Positions 18,076-31,300 of a stretch of DNA of 64,000 bases are shown in pieces. Position 1 is the first letter of the stretch, and the number at the start of each line of letters is the position of its first letter. The DNA comes from Carposina sasakii. Taxonomy: Eukaryota > Arthropoda > Insecta > Lepidoptera > Carposinidae. The position numbers and the translations under genes are program-made. Where the stretch lies: contig CP053169.1 of NCBI GenBank assembly GCA_014607495.2, positions 2,976,001-3,040,000 on the forward strand, read 5' to 3'. The notes under the pieces are model-generated. The model saw only the letters and a list, made by a program, of their open reading frames with translations. It did not search any database and was not told the origin of the DNA.

Positions 18076-18738
18076 CAGGATGTTTTTTGGTCGTCAACGT
18101 TCCCGAAAACTACGGAGTCTCCTCATCATCACGATCATTTTTCTCCATGGAAGCATACCTGGGAAGTGTCTGGTTCCCAAGATATTAGGGTCCAAAGTTG
18201 AGTAAATAGACTGCGTTTTTCTGCATAAATGTACATAGGTAGATGCACGTAGCAAGATTTTTTCACGAGAAATAATTAATATTTGTCTATGAAAAAACTA
18301 GCATACTCGTAAATGCTGGACACTATAAATTTCGCCCGATCAAGTAATAAAAGAAATAAAAAAAATTTACATCGTTTCCCAGCATTTTTTTGGCATAAAC
18401 TTACTTTATTTGATGTATAGAGTACGTACCCTTCGTTAGGGGCCATCCATATATTACGTCACAGGTTAAGGGGGAGGGAGGGGGTCGTCAAACTGTGATA
18501 TTGTGTGTCAAGGGGGTGGGAGGGGTCCTAAATTTCGTGACGTCACATTTTCATTCAATAAATCTTTCAATATAAATTTGCAAAAAAAGCTTAAATGTGA
18601 CGTCACACTAGGGAGGGGGGTCTCACAAATGTGACCAGCTGTGTCAAGGAGGGGGGGGGGGGGGGGGGCAAAGTATCTTGAAATTCATGTGACGTAACTC
18701 ATGGATGATCCCTTAAGGATGGTAACGAAAAAACACGT
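18076..18738 (+). mobile_element. Repeat family E interrupted by a family G insertion
   Basis: The left part is 18076-18438 and the right end (TTAAGGATGGTAACGAAAAA) resumes at 18713. The break is at the same TTAAGGRTGG site that is continuous at 10424-10434. Confidence 0.7.
18439..18712. mobile_element. Family G MITE, PIF/Harbinger-like, with TTA duplication
   Basis: The terminal repeats are GGGGCCATCCAT and ATGGATGATCCC, flanked by TTA on both sides (18436-18438, 18713-18715). A second copy at 48539 is flanked by TAA. A 3-bp TWA duplication is the PIF/Harbinger mark. The interior holds GTGACGTCAC words and an 18-bp G-run (18651-18668). Confidence 0.8.
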
Positions 18739-18757
18739 TTTTACGCCGTCACGTTTC

Positions 18758-18797
18758 GGAGATGCAGCTGATGTATTCTAGTAAAGTCCCGCATCAG
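18758..18797 (+). repeat. Repeat family M fragment
   Basis: GATGCAGCTGATGTATTCTA then GTAAAGTCCCGCATCAG. It runs directly into the family H foldback. Confidence 0.55.
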
Positions 18798-19085
18798 CAC
18801 TGGTATGATGAATTTGGTGAGAGCGAGATGTCTCACTTTTAAACGTCAAATCCACAGAGCTAAGTAATAACTAGACAAGGCAAGTGTTTCTACTTGGTGT
18901 GTAAACCACTTCTATCAGCCCTAATTCTTTCAGTCCAGGCTTAAGAACGAGTGTCTATTCTAATTCTTAAGTCTAATTTTTACATGCAAAGTACATCCAC
19001 TTAGTTTATCTAGTTATTAATAGCTCTGCGAATTTGACGTTTAAAAGTGAGACATCTCGCTTTAACCAAATTCATCATACCGGTG
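18798..19085. mobile_element. Family H foldback element
   Basis: The long inverted ends are CACTGGTATGATGAATTTGG and CCAAATTCATCATACCGGTG, extending through CGAGATGTCTCAC and AACGTCAAAT on each side (about 85 bp). A second copy is at 39870-40170. Confidence 0.8.
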
Positions 19086-19694
19086 CAGGTGTTGTCAATT
19101 GCCTAAAATAAAGGGTTAGTAGTCGATTCGCACGTGACTAAAATACATCCGGGCGAAACGCCTACTAAAATAATATTATTATTGAAAGGGGTCGTTTAGC
19201 ACGTTCAAACAAATTTCGTTCGAATCCACTACTAACCCAAAATAAATTCTAATAGATGTAGGTACCTACTTATGATATAATTCAATGATAAGTAACTACA
19301 ATGATGATGATTTAGAATAAAATACAATATTATTTTGAATTTTTAATGATTTTAGGCAAAACAACCCCTAAAACTAAAATAAAATTACAACAGTAGGTAC
19401 AGTCAACAACAAAAATACTTAGAAATTATTCACACGAGTTAAAACACAAAACTTAAAATAAGAATAAGCCTATATTATACAATACAGTTTATACAAAAAT
19501 TTATTTTAGTCTAGGCATATATTATTAATACTTAAACGAAATAACAATATTAGGTATGTACCTACCTATTTTTTAGTCTCCGTAAAACAACATTTCCTTT
19601 AAGACAGTATTATCAAAAAATATTACATATTTTTAAAAATAAAAATGACTCCCATCTTAGGTCGAACATTAAATACTTACAAGACTTTTTAACG
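19086..19694. other. AT-rich intergenic, nothing recognised
   Basis: No gene or named repeat could be supported. Confidence 0.4.
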
Positions 19695-19815
19695 TCCTCG
19701 GTTCGAATCCCGGTAGGTGCAAACATTGATAAATGATGAATATCGATCTTTGCTTTTGAGTCATCGAAGTTTCTATAGTATAATTATCGTGTACATTTAT
19801 ATACCGTTACTTAGT
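19695..19815 (+). repeat. tRNA-derived SINE family A, 5'-truncated
   Basis: It starts at the B-box (CCTCGGTTCGAATCCCGG), then GTAGGTGCAAACATTGATAA, and ends GTTACTTAGTACCCACGAC. The tRNA-like head with the A-box is missing. Confidence 0.7.
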
Positions 19816-21442
19816 ACCCACGACATAAATAAAATACTCAAAGACAGACCCAGATCGAGAGACTAGGAATCACCAATTAAAAACAAGACATAGCTAAAAA
19901 TTAAAGTAAAATGAATAAGCATGTAAACGCATCATCCATCAGTTAAGTAAAGGATTTTTAAAAATTTAATTATAATTTAAGTTTTAAACGAAACTGATCC
20001 ACAGTAACAATCTTTAATAGAAAGATTGGTGGCATTTCTTATTTCAGAGGTTTTTGTTATCAGATTGTCCATATGCGAATAATAATAATAATTTAAAATA
20101 TATGTTAAACTGTAGAAAATCACTAGCTAAAGTATTAGATAGATATTTAAATAAAAGTGTACGGGCAAATACTTGTTCAGGGTGTTCTAGAATCAAAATA
20201 ACAAAATAATTTGCTCTAATTTTTTATAGCGAATTAATTGCGCTATGTTTCCCACTAAGCAGCTGTAATATATTTTTTTTTTCTTTTAGCTATTTAAATT
20301 ATATGTAACGAATGGGTCACACGGAATGCTTCAATATTCGTGCTTCAGTTTTGCTTCGAATTAATAAAATTGATTGATGAATCACAATATTTACAATAGT
20401 TACGTTATTTATTCTAATATGTGATGTTTCAGCTTTTGTAATTAATTACCTATTCTAAAACACATTGCACCTATTTATTTTATCAATTAAAAGCACACAG
20501 ATAAATAATTGCGTGTAGGTACATCTGGTATAATTTTATTTCAATCGCTTATGACTTGAATTGTTAAAGATATTGATCTTGAGTGAATAAAAATACAGAT
20601 TTTCCTCTTATTAAGCACATATATGGCTATCTTTCATATCATTTTATTTTAAATAATATTAAAAAAACAAATTAAAATACAATACAATCACATTCAGAAA
20701 ATAAATACTTTTATAATAGTTACTCTATCTTTATATACTAAGTATTATTTAAGTGAAATTCTGAACTAAATCAGTAATGATCATTTTTGACTAAAATTAT
20801 TATTTACACTGTCATCCCGGCCTGTTCTGTTTTTAATATTTTATATTAAAACTAAATTATAACAGACAAAATTAAAAACTTTCATAATCATAGTGATGTA
20901 TTAGGATCTATATTTTCGAAATTACTTACAAGATTTAAATCAGTCTACATTAGATCACAAAAACGAACACGAATAAGGACTGAAATTTAGTTGATAGAAT
21001 TAATTTATAAGTAAGTAGGTATTTAACATGTTTATAGTCGTGTTAACTAAGTATTTAGCTACATAGACGTTGACAAAGAGTGTCATAATTTTCATAGAGA
21101 TGAAACTACGCTAACAGACTTTTTGTGTTTATATTGTGCAATGAATCATTTTATTATAGTTTTCAATAGGTTTAGATCGTAAATGTACCTATATATGGAT
21201 TACATATTTAGGTACATTTTATTTCATTATGACTCTACGGATTATTTTATACCAATACCAAATTTTTTTTTTGACCAGATTTAGGATAAACAAAATCAAT
21301 ATTTATTTTGACTAGTATTATCCAATAGGACTCTAGATATTAATAAAAATAAGTAATCTTTCACCGTTTTTGTTTTGACTAAACGTGTGTTAAACTAAAA
21401 AAAAAACACATTTGTATGTTAGATACATATGACAATTGACCC
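19816..21442. other. AT-rich intergenic, nothing recognised
   Basis: This is long A/T-rich DNA downstream of the unknown gene. No coding frame or recognisable repeat stood out. Confidence 0.45.
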
Positions 21443-21622
21443 AATTCTTCAACGGCTGCTAAAATTTATAACGAGTCATTTTATACCTAAATATTTCTTC
21501 TAGGAAACTACGTGGACGTGAAATAAGTATAACATAAGTATTTAGGATGTAAATAAAATAACAAAACCACCTAAATATCATATAGGTACCTAGGTATGTC
21601 ATTTAGCAGCCGTTGAAGAATT
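21443..21622. mobile_element. Small MITE with 21-bp perfect inverted ends
   Basis: 21443-21463 (AATTCTTCAACGGCTGCTAA, then A) and 21602-21622 are exact reverse complements. It lies 45 bp beyond the poly(A) signal of the unknown gene. Confidence 0.75.
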
Positions 21623-21667
21623 ATTTCTTTTAAATTATTGTACGTTATTACGACTCATATTTTAATA

Positions 21668-21673
21668 TTTATT
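21668..21673 (-). terminator. Poly(A) signal of the unknown gene
   Basis: The minus strand reads AATAAA 57 nt after the stop codon at 21730. Confidence 0.6.
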
Positions 21674-21729
21674 CAGTTTAGCAATCTTCATTTCTAGACC
21701 ATTTTTGCGTTATTTGACTTTGGTATTGC

Positions 21730-22310
21730 TTACACAACTTGCACGGTAGCAAACGCACTGAAAGTAACTTTCTTTGGTGGTTCAGCGCTGCAAGTCCTTA
21801 CAACCGGACGTTTTCCGCCATCCTGTTTCAGTACCGGCTTCAAATTCGCGACATCACTATGCGATTGAGCCTTAAATCTACCAATAGTGTTGCTCGGATT
21901 GCCTAAATCCCTAAGTTTATTCGTCAGTCCAGTGATTCTGTTAGAGATATTCGAATATGTTTTCTTAGGTTCGGTTTTGATCAGTTTTGATTCGTTCTTT
22001 TTGGGTTCCAAGCTTTGGAGAGAGGTGAACTTTCGGTGTTCCGTTGTTAGGTTTCGTTTGACTTCGGGATTCGGTCGTGGGAGCCGCGGCGGTCGCGGCA
22101 TGTAGTTGTTTGGCCTGTATTGTACTGGCGTCAGTTTTGGCTTGCTGTCCGGCATGCGATAGTATTGCACTGGCTCAAGTCTCGGCGGTTTCTTCAGTGT
22201 GAGCGCCATTGCCATCTTTGTTGGTCTCGCTAGGCTGTCGAAGGCTGTTGTTGAGAACTGCGAGCGACTGCTCTTCCATTCCTCTCTGTCTGACTCGTAG
22301 CCGGTTGTAA
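21730..22310 (-). CDS. Unrecognised gene, last coding exon
   Basis: The acceptor TTTTCAG ends at 22311. It encodes VTTGYESDREEWKSSRSQFS through KKVTFSAFATVQVV and stops TAA. Basic and proline-rich (RPPRLPRPNP). Its reading frame extends 31 codons upstream of the first internal Met. Confidence 0.83.
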
Positions 22311-25300
22311 CTGAAAATAGAGATAGAAATAATATGTATTATTGCTATTAATAAAATTGAAAACTGACCGTATTTTCATAATAGGTTTACTCTAATTGAA
22401 ATGGGTTGATTTATATGTGTGGACTAGTGGACGCCCGCAACTCGGTTCTATTGCGTTGATAAAGGTCTCCTATAATATTTTTTCTCATATATCTTCCATG
22501 TACAGACAGCGATCCCTTACATTTTTATTATATGTATAGATAGATAGATGATGATATTAATAGGTAAATGCTGCGGATGACAGATCCCTAATACAAATGT
22601 ATAATTTGTTATTAAATATTTTTTTTATAAAATTATTAATAAAAAAAATTCTTCACCCGAGTGGGAATCGAACCCACGACCGCTGCAAACCGTGCCAGCC
22701 GCTATAACCACTAAGCCACCGGGTCAATTACTCGGATGACGAATTTTACCATTTTTTTAAATATTAATATTTTTTACTTTACTAGACTACTTATTGAGTA
22801 AAATAAGTACTTAGTAGGTATTTGGAATACCTAATAAATAAAGTTATAAATAAAATTATCTTCTATGCTGCTCTGGGAGTGAAAAAAAAACCGTGTAATA
22901 CTACAGCTGCTTCTCTTCCCGGGCACGGGCATACTGTTCAGTAGAGGGACAAGAGGGTCTTGTGTTTTGCAGGCGATTTGGGCTGACCACCTGTCACTAC
23001 TAACCGAACTTGTACATCTCAACTATACCCTCAAAATTGGTCAGAAGTGGCACCATGTGGTTCTATCGGCCCTTGGTGCTCCACCTACCCCGTAAGGGAT
23101 AAAGGCGTGATTATATGTATGTATGTATAAATAAACGATGCAATTCCGATTCGATTGTTCGCAATGCACCAAAATTAAATCAGTTACATCAAATTACTTT
23201 TGCAACTAATTCTGTTCGCGTGTGCGGGCGCAGCCGTTGCATACGAATTATTGATTAAATAAGTAAATTTAAATATCGCTTGAGTGATGTGTTTGACCCG
23301 TACATTGTAACTTTTGCAATGTTTTTTACGAAAGATACGTTTTAAACTAAAACTAAAAAAAAATGTGTCGTGGATGTGCTTACAAAAAAAAGCTAGGAAG
23401 CTACCTACCCTATCCATAAATAAATACAGATACCTACTAACTATTTATTTCCACTTGTAAGCCGAAAACCGAAGTACCTAATATAATATAAAATAATGTC
23501 TCCGATCGAATTTCGGTCATGGTGGCCAATCTAAACAGAGATTAGCCAAGAGGCGCAGAAGATAGGTATTATTAGTGCACAAGAGTGTGCGCAGACACAG
23601 GTTCACTCTCTATTCCTTTCCTCTCAGAATTCGATAGATAGGATCTATTACACAATTTATTACTCAGGATGTTTACCTAATAAATATTGACAAAGAAATA
23701 TAAACAGTAATTTATTAGTTTGATAAATGTTATCAACATTTTATTTATTCTTAGTATTGGTATCACATTTTCAGTGTTTAAATCGATCAAGATATTACCT
23801 AATGAAGAGAAAAAATGTGATAAGCATAGAAATGATAGTAATTTTGTCAATTAACCTTTATGGGTATGTAAAGGTCAGTTCAGACATAGGTAAAATAACC
23901 TACATGCATGCCGACCATAGAGAATAACGAGTCCCCAGATATATATCAAATAACAAATATGCCGGGTGGTGAACTCAGTGGTGAAGCAAACAACGTTCTG
24001 GCTGCCCCATTCATAGCCAGAAAGGTACTACCACTATGTTTCTGATTAATAACCTTTGTATATGTATGTACATATACAGTTTTAATTCGGAACCAAAGTA
24101 AAATCTCAAAATAATAAATTGGATTTTTCCAAGTTTAAAGTTCCTTATTATCTTAGTTTTAGAGTAGAGGGATTATTTATTTATAGCATCTGGCATACAA
24201 TGCGATGACATACTTGTTAGATATAAGTATATTAAAATCAAAGTGAGGTGTCATTAAATTCTCCGCTTCGCCGGCCAAGCATGAAGGGCGGGTTCGATTC
24301 TCACCAGTGTCACTTTACTTCCTAGACCCACTGGCTTAGTCTAGCTTACCTACTTATGATGAAACTATTTATTTTATACATACACTAGTGGACGCTCGCG
24401 ACTCCGTCCGCGTGGACTACAGAAAAAACAAAATGTCGAAATTATCCGGTATAAAAACAGTTTCCCGGGATAAAAAGTAGCCTATATGTTAAGTGGGACC
24501 AGTAACAATATATTCCTTCACCGAAATCGGTTCAGCTGTTTCTGAGATTAGTGTGCACAAACGCACAGACAAAAATTCCAAAAATCATTGTTTTGGGTAC
24601 TATTGCGTTGATAAAGGTCTCCTATATTTTTTCTCATATATCTTCCATGTACCAGCAATCCGTTACAATTTTATTATATGTATAGAAGATAGATATAAGA
24701 TATACAGGTTGTAACAAAAGGGGTAGGTATGTTAAACGAAAAGCTATGTAAATAGTCCACTAAAAGGAACCTATCCACAAAATTTGAAACTCAAAATCAC
24801 ATGTTTATTTTTCCAGATAGTATGGAGAATTCCTAAACAACTCAGGAATGTTTATACAATCTTGAAATATAAACATGCTATTTCGAGTCTCAAATTTTGG
24901 AAATAGGTTCTCTATGGTGGGCTATTTACATAGCTTTTCGCTTAACATACCCTTTTCATTCTATTCTATTCTATTCTATTCTATAGATAGAAGAAGAAGA
25001 AGAAGAAGATTACACATGGCTGTGTTCCCGAAATGGGGTAGTCAGAACTGCAAGATCATAAAGGACATACCTATTACATGTTGGAGTAGGATTGAGAGTA
25101 AAATCAAGTGTTGAACCATTTGTGCCGTGAAGCCGCGTGGTGCCGGCAGAGTAGAATTCGTACCACCCCATGTCTGCCCGTGGGTATCGTACGAGGCGAT
25201 TAAGGGTTTCCGGGAGGTGAACAGCAGCGTTTCCCGTGTTGACAACATGGTCCAAAATACAAACTGCGGTCACCAACCTGCCTGCCCAGCGTGGTGACTA

Positions 25301-28300
25301 TGGGCAAATACCCCCCATGGCAGTCTTGTGGCATGCCCTGGGGGAGGCCTACGTCCAGCAGTGGACTGCAATAGGCTGATGATGATGAACCTACCTACAA
25401 GTAGGTGAAAAGTTGCTGCAATATTGACAAAATCGACAAGCTAGGTTTTAAGGCTTCTCCAACCAACGTAACCTCAAATAAATGGTAAAACTTAGTACTT
25501 TTAGCTCACTAAATAGTGTGGTTGCACTGATGTAAGCTGACCACCACAATACGGCAGAATATATTCTAAAAGTCATAACAAACTTAAATATACAGCTAAC
25601 AAACTGCAGTGTATAAGTATAAAGTGCAGCAAACTTGTTAGCACGTCTGCAAAATAGCTTGCAAATATTTAACAAAGTTATGAATGCAGTTTGCGGAGTT
25701 AACGATTGCACCTGACACTGTACGGGAGTTTATTTAGGCAATTGCGAAGATAAGTTTGCAGATTTAGATTGACAAATACCCACAAAGCCTATGATGGGAT
25801 ATGGGATTGAAAGTCGAAGTTTTACGAGTGAACGTTCTAGAGAGGTTGCACCGTATTGCTGAGTCTTGCGCAATTTGTAAATAATACCTAACGCTGTCTA
25901 TAATAAGATTTAAAACGGGAAACATGTAAGTACTAGTTAACCCTAATATGTGGAATACTTTGCGAAACACTTACATACATACCTACATATCTAAAGATGT
26001 GTAGGTGTAGGTATGTTTGTATGTACAGTTGACACGATAGGTACCAACGCTTGAAAGGTCCAGCGTAGTGGCGTAAATAGCCTTTTCTGTGCCATCTGCA
26101 AGCTTCTTATAACTGCGTCCTATTTAGTCCTAACTGGTCTAGCCATTCTTGCGCCCCCAGATGGACGCTATGGTAGCCTACCGGCGGCACCACCCTATTT
26201 CCGGCACTGGTTCTGCGTCATGTCAAAACGAGATGGATATTACCTAAATTAATTATATTTGTATCAACATGAGAGATACAGTTGAGGGGAGGCGCTGTAT
26301 AATAACTTCTCTGTAGATCAAGCACAAACTATTTGACGATTCCTAACGTAAAAGTCACATTGTACCAAAATCTTTACATACTTTGCGTGAACATAGCGTT
26401 AAAAATAAGGCTGATCTTTATATTGAGAGATAATTTAGCCGAGTTAATAAACTAGCCTCTCCATTTATCGCCTATCGCAAATACATACATACATAATCTT
26501 AATAGCCAAAAAAGCTCTATGTGATATCATTTAGTTAAAAAATATCAAGGTATGATCTAACCCTAGTTAAATCTACGACGTACACAAATATTATCTTAGC
26601 CAAAAACCAGTCAGTCCTGACCTTTTTAACGCAAACAGTCTAAGTGGTTGCTGGGCAAACATAAAATTGCTTAATTTTTGCGTGTGTGCATTTTTAGACG
26701 TAGACCTACGTGACAACGTGACGGACTCGTTAAGTTGTTTTTTTTTTTTGTTAAATTCCACATATTATTGTGTGTGGGAGTGTGTTCAAAATAGATCTGA
26801 AACACGCTTAAAAAGAACATACATATCAGCCTATTGCAGTCCACTGCTGGACGTAAGCCACAAGACTTCTACCATAGGAGGTTTTTGCCCATAGTCACTT
26901 TGCTGGGCAGGCAGGTTGGTGACCGCAGTGTGATTTTCGGGCTTGTTGTCAACACAGGAGGCGCTGCTGCCCATCTCCCGGATTCCCTACTAATCTCCTC
27001 TTACGATACCCACGGGCTGGACTTGTTAGAGTGGTGTTTGAAGTATCTCTTTCTGTCTCAGCCATTTACATTACGGATGGAGAGGGACAGAGATGTCTAA
27101 TTTTTAGTTTAGCTTTAAGTGGTTTGACAAGAAACGATCACAATACTCGAAGAAAAGGATGAGTACAAAGAGAGTTATGAAGGTATGCTCCAAAAAATAT
27201 TGACTTTGGCCGATGTAAAATGACGGATGTTTGTGTAGCGCGTCGCTTGATATTAGGTTCTGTTTGTTATACCGGTTTTAGAATAATATTTGAGACAGGT
27301 TTTCTAAATCGAATTTTACGGTTTAAGGTTTTTGTAGAAGCTTCTCTATAGGTATATCCGCTGTAGGATTTCTATTAGCGCAAAGGTTTCGATAAGACAA
27401 CGAACCTTTATCGATCGAGTCTATTCCACAATGATCACCCAGGTGATATCTATATTATTCGTGATATTTATTCGAATCGAATTCGATCATTATCATCATC
27501 ATTCTGCCTTGAGAAGTCCACTGCTAAACATAGGCCTCCTAATTTACGATACCAAAATAATAATTTCATTGGGATCGCTTCTGATCACCCAGGTGATCAA
27601 ATTCGCGGGTGATCATTGGTCACTAAAGAGTCGCCTATGATCACCTAGGTGATCATACTTAGTGGATTAGACTATCGATTAGATAGAGATATAATGATAC
27701 TTATCTAAGCCCGTTATAGTAAAAGTGTTCCTCTATTAAACGTTGCATTAATACATAACGCAACCATCTTAGTTTATTGAAGAAACTGACCGGATCGAGA
27801 CGGTTGTCTTATTGAAATCAATTCGATTCCGATGCGCGCATCAAGAGCACAATCGCGATACTAATCTTAGCAAACACAGCATTACATTATCGAAATTACT
27901 AAAACTGGAACTAATATACAAAATCTCCCATTAGACGTCCACTCAACTTCACACTCCAACCTTAGAAAAACAACTGTTATGTTAAACTATTATATATGTA
28001 CATACATAGGGTAGCCAGAACTGCAAGATTATAAAGAATATCTAACGGCCACGTTAAGCTTATCTTTCGAGAGATGCCCGGGTTCCTTAGTGGCCGAGTT
28101 CTTACGACATGCACTGACGCATGACCGAGACGCAACTGATGTATTTGGCCGATTCAACCGACTACATCCACGCCAAAAAGTAGATTAATTTCGTAGTGAG
28201 AAAGCCGACTCCATATAATGTTATAAGGGCAGGAAGATGATGATGACCGACTTCAAGTAATTGGGAACTGGACAGGAAGCGTAAAGGGCCAGAAAGCAGC

Positions 28301-31300
28301 GGAACACAAAGATATTCAGGTCGTAAGGCATACCGAATCGATTTGTCTGTCTAATTGAAATCGATTCTGCACAGACCCGACCGCGAAACTAATCACTATG
28401 CCATGCAAACTTATTTATGCAGTTAGCGAAATTGAAACCAGTTTGAAAACTCTTCGATTGCTGCACAAAACGTGAACAAAATGCTCCAACTAGCGACACT
28501 CGGAATGGAATAAATAAGTTGGTGGCATGGTAAACATAGCTTGCACTGACACTAATAATGTTTGCACGCGATGCGTTGCAATTTACACACGATGTACCTA
28601 CCCACTTAACTATTTAAGCTATTGCGATTCGGAGCTATTTGTGAGTCAAAAAGTTTAAAGTAGGCACGATCAGAAGGAGGAAAAGGAATTTAAGATGACT
28701 CACATGGTTGTTACAGGCGGAGATGTAAAATAGATATTGATAACACAGAAAATTATTAGATAAATGCAAGAAGCAGCATCTATAGATATACAGGGCTTAG
28801 AACTAGAGTAATGAAATTAAAAGAACATGTAACATATATCTTAATTTATAAGTACTAATAGCTGCCGGTGATTGTATTGAAAAGTTTACTCTGTTTAAAT
28901 GAATTTGGAGAATGATAAATTGATTAAAAGAAGACGGAAGCATCAATGGTGGTATCTACTTTAATATCATAACTACAAAAAAAGGAGAATACTAATGTTA
29001 ACTAAAATCTTGCAGGTGCATCTATAGGCGAACTCTGACTTTAGTTGATTAATTAATTAAATGATGGGTGGTTTATATCTACTAAAATTACTATCTTACT
29101 ATTTACTAATATTATAAACGCGAAAGTTTGTGAGTATGGATGGATGGATGGATGTTGGTTACTTTTTCACGTAAAAACGGCTGGAGCGATTTTAATAAAA
29201 TTTTGGTATGGAGTTAGCTAATACCCTGGATTAACACATAGGATACTTTTTATACCGGAAATATTTTTTTATCCCGGATAATTTGGACATTTTGTTTTTT
29301 CTGCAGTCCACTCGGACGAAGTCGCGGGCATCCACTAGTGGTGAATATAACTAAACAATGTCATTTGCGACAACTGGCGTGCAACCGATTAAGTATCATA
29401 TAGGCTACACTTACCATCGATAGTGCGCGGATCTTACTCGGATAAATTGATTCTAAGTGGCATTGCATGGCTCCATTGAAGCTAGCTGATGTCTGGTTCT
29501 TTGTCTACGTGACTGTAAATTTTATTATGTCTTTATGTTATTTTGATATGCATATAAGTACCTACCTACTAAGTTAGTTTCAATATCAAAATTGTTAACT
29601 TTTACATTGGGCATGATAAGCTAGAAACTTATCACTGTTATTTACATCTATCCCCGCTATGAATTCAAATCTGCTCAATCCCTATTTTTATTGTAGACTA
29701 GCAGCCGCCCACGACTTCGTCCGCGTGAGGGGGCGTTGTACCCGTGCGAAGCCGGGCAGGTTGTTGTATAGACTGTAGCCTTCCTTGGTAAATGGGCTAT
29801 CTAACACTGAAAGAATTTTTCAAATCAGACCAGTAGTTCCTGAGATTAGCGCATTCAAACAAACAAACAAACAAACTCTTCAGCTTTATAATATTATATA
29901 CAGCTTTATAATATTAGTATAGATTATTATTTGATGCAAGATTCTGTAAAAGTCCCTATCACTGTGAACTAATAATATTTCGATATTAATTTTTATGATT
30001 GTTACTTCAGCCTATTGCAGTCCACTGCTGGACGTAGGCCTCCCCCCAGGACACGCCACAAGGCTACTGCCACAGGGGGGTTTTGCCCATAGTCACCACG
30101 CTGGGCAAGTGGGTTGGTGACCGCAGTGTGATTTTCGGACTATGTTGTCAGTACGGGAGGCGCTGCTGCCCATCTCCCGGAAACCCTTAATCATCTCGTA
30201 CGATACCCACAGGCAGGCAGGGGTGGTACAAACTCTACTCTGCCGGCACCACGCGGCTTTTTTTATGAATTTTTATGATTAAGGCGAGGTTATTTCAAGA
30301 AAATAAACCAACATAGCCGGAATGATTGAAGCATAAAACTTGGCTATAAGTATTAAGGAAAATGTACAGGTTTTCATTTTATCGGAATTAAAATGATTCG
30401 TTTAATCTGCCTGCAATTTTCCTGGATTCCATCTTGATTAAAATGTAATTTGAAACAATTATCAATGTACTATCTTGCCTTCCTTTATTACGAGTCCGTT
30501 GAAAACAAACATAACTTGGGGTCATTGTTCTTATCAAACAATTGTATAATAACCGCGCCTGCGCAGCTTTTGCAAGGTCGCTTGCGCTTGGGCAAGCCAA
30601 CGGTCATTCACTTGCAATTCCCAATGACCTACAAATCCGGCCGAACGACGAAGATACGTGAAGGTGGAGTCAACAAATAAAAGTAGATGATTTGACAATA
30701 GGTATATGTCTAGCTTACCTGATCTTCTATTCAGGTGATCTAGGATATCCATTTCTGCCAAATGTCAATTTTTTTTTCACACTACACAACACATTAACCT
30801 AGTTCCACAATAGAATTATAACCTAAGTTCCACATTAAGATCCCTAAGGTATTGTGTCGTGGGTACTAAGCGACGGTATATAAATACATAGATAAGTATA
30901 GAAACATCCATGACTCGTAAACAAACATCAATATTCATCATATCAATGTTTGCACCTACCGGGATTCGAACCCAGGACCTATGGCGTCGCAGGCAGGGTC
31001 ACTACCTACCAGACCAATCGGCCGTCGATTAAAGGCCTTGTAATTATCACCCGTCTTTACCTCCGCCGATACAAGGCTTTACCAGAATACATCAGCTGCT
31101 TCATCCGTGCATGTCGTAAGAGTCGACTAAGGAACTCGGGGCTTCTCTCAGGCGATAAGCTAGCAACTTGTCACTGATCATTATCACCTATCCCCGCTAC
31201 GCTAATCGTGGCCGTGGGGTCTCCGTTATGATCCTGCAGCTCTGGCTATCACATTTCGAGAACACAGCAAGCAAAAATAAGCTGGTATTTTATTGTGGGA

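Noticed and set aside
24493..25276. Several 68-88-codon ORFs on both strands
   Set aside because: They lie inside Helitron-like, D and B repeats, and the same frames recur at other copies.
30388..30761. Overlapping ORFs of 70-76 codons on opposite strands
   Set aside because: No recognisable pattern on either strand and no splice partners.
19695..31027. Real tRNA genes at the B-box sites
   Set aside because: These lack full cloverleaves or carry SINE bodies present in several copies.
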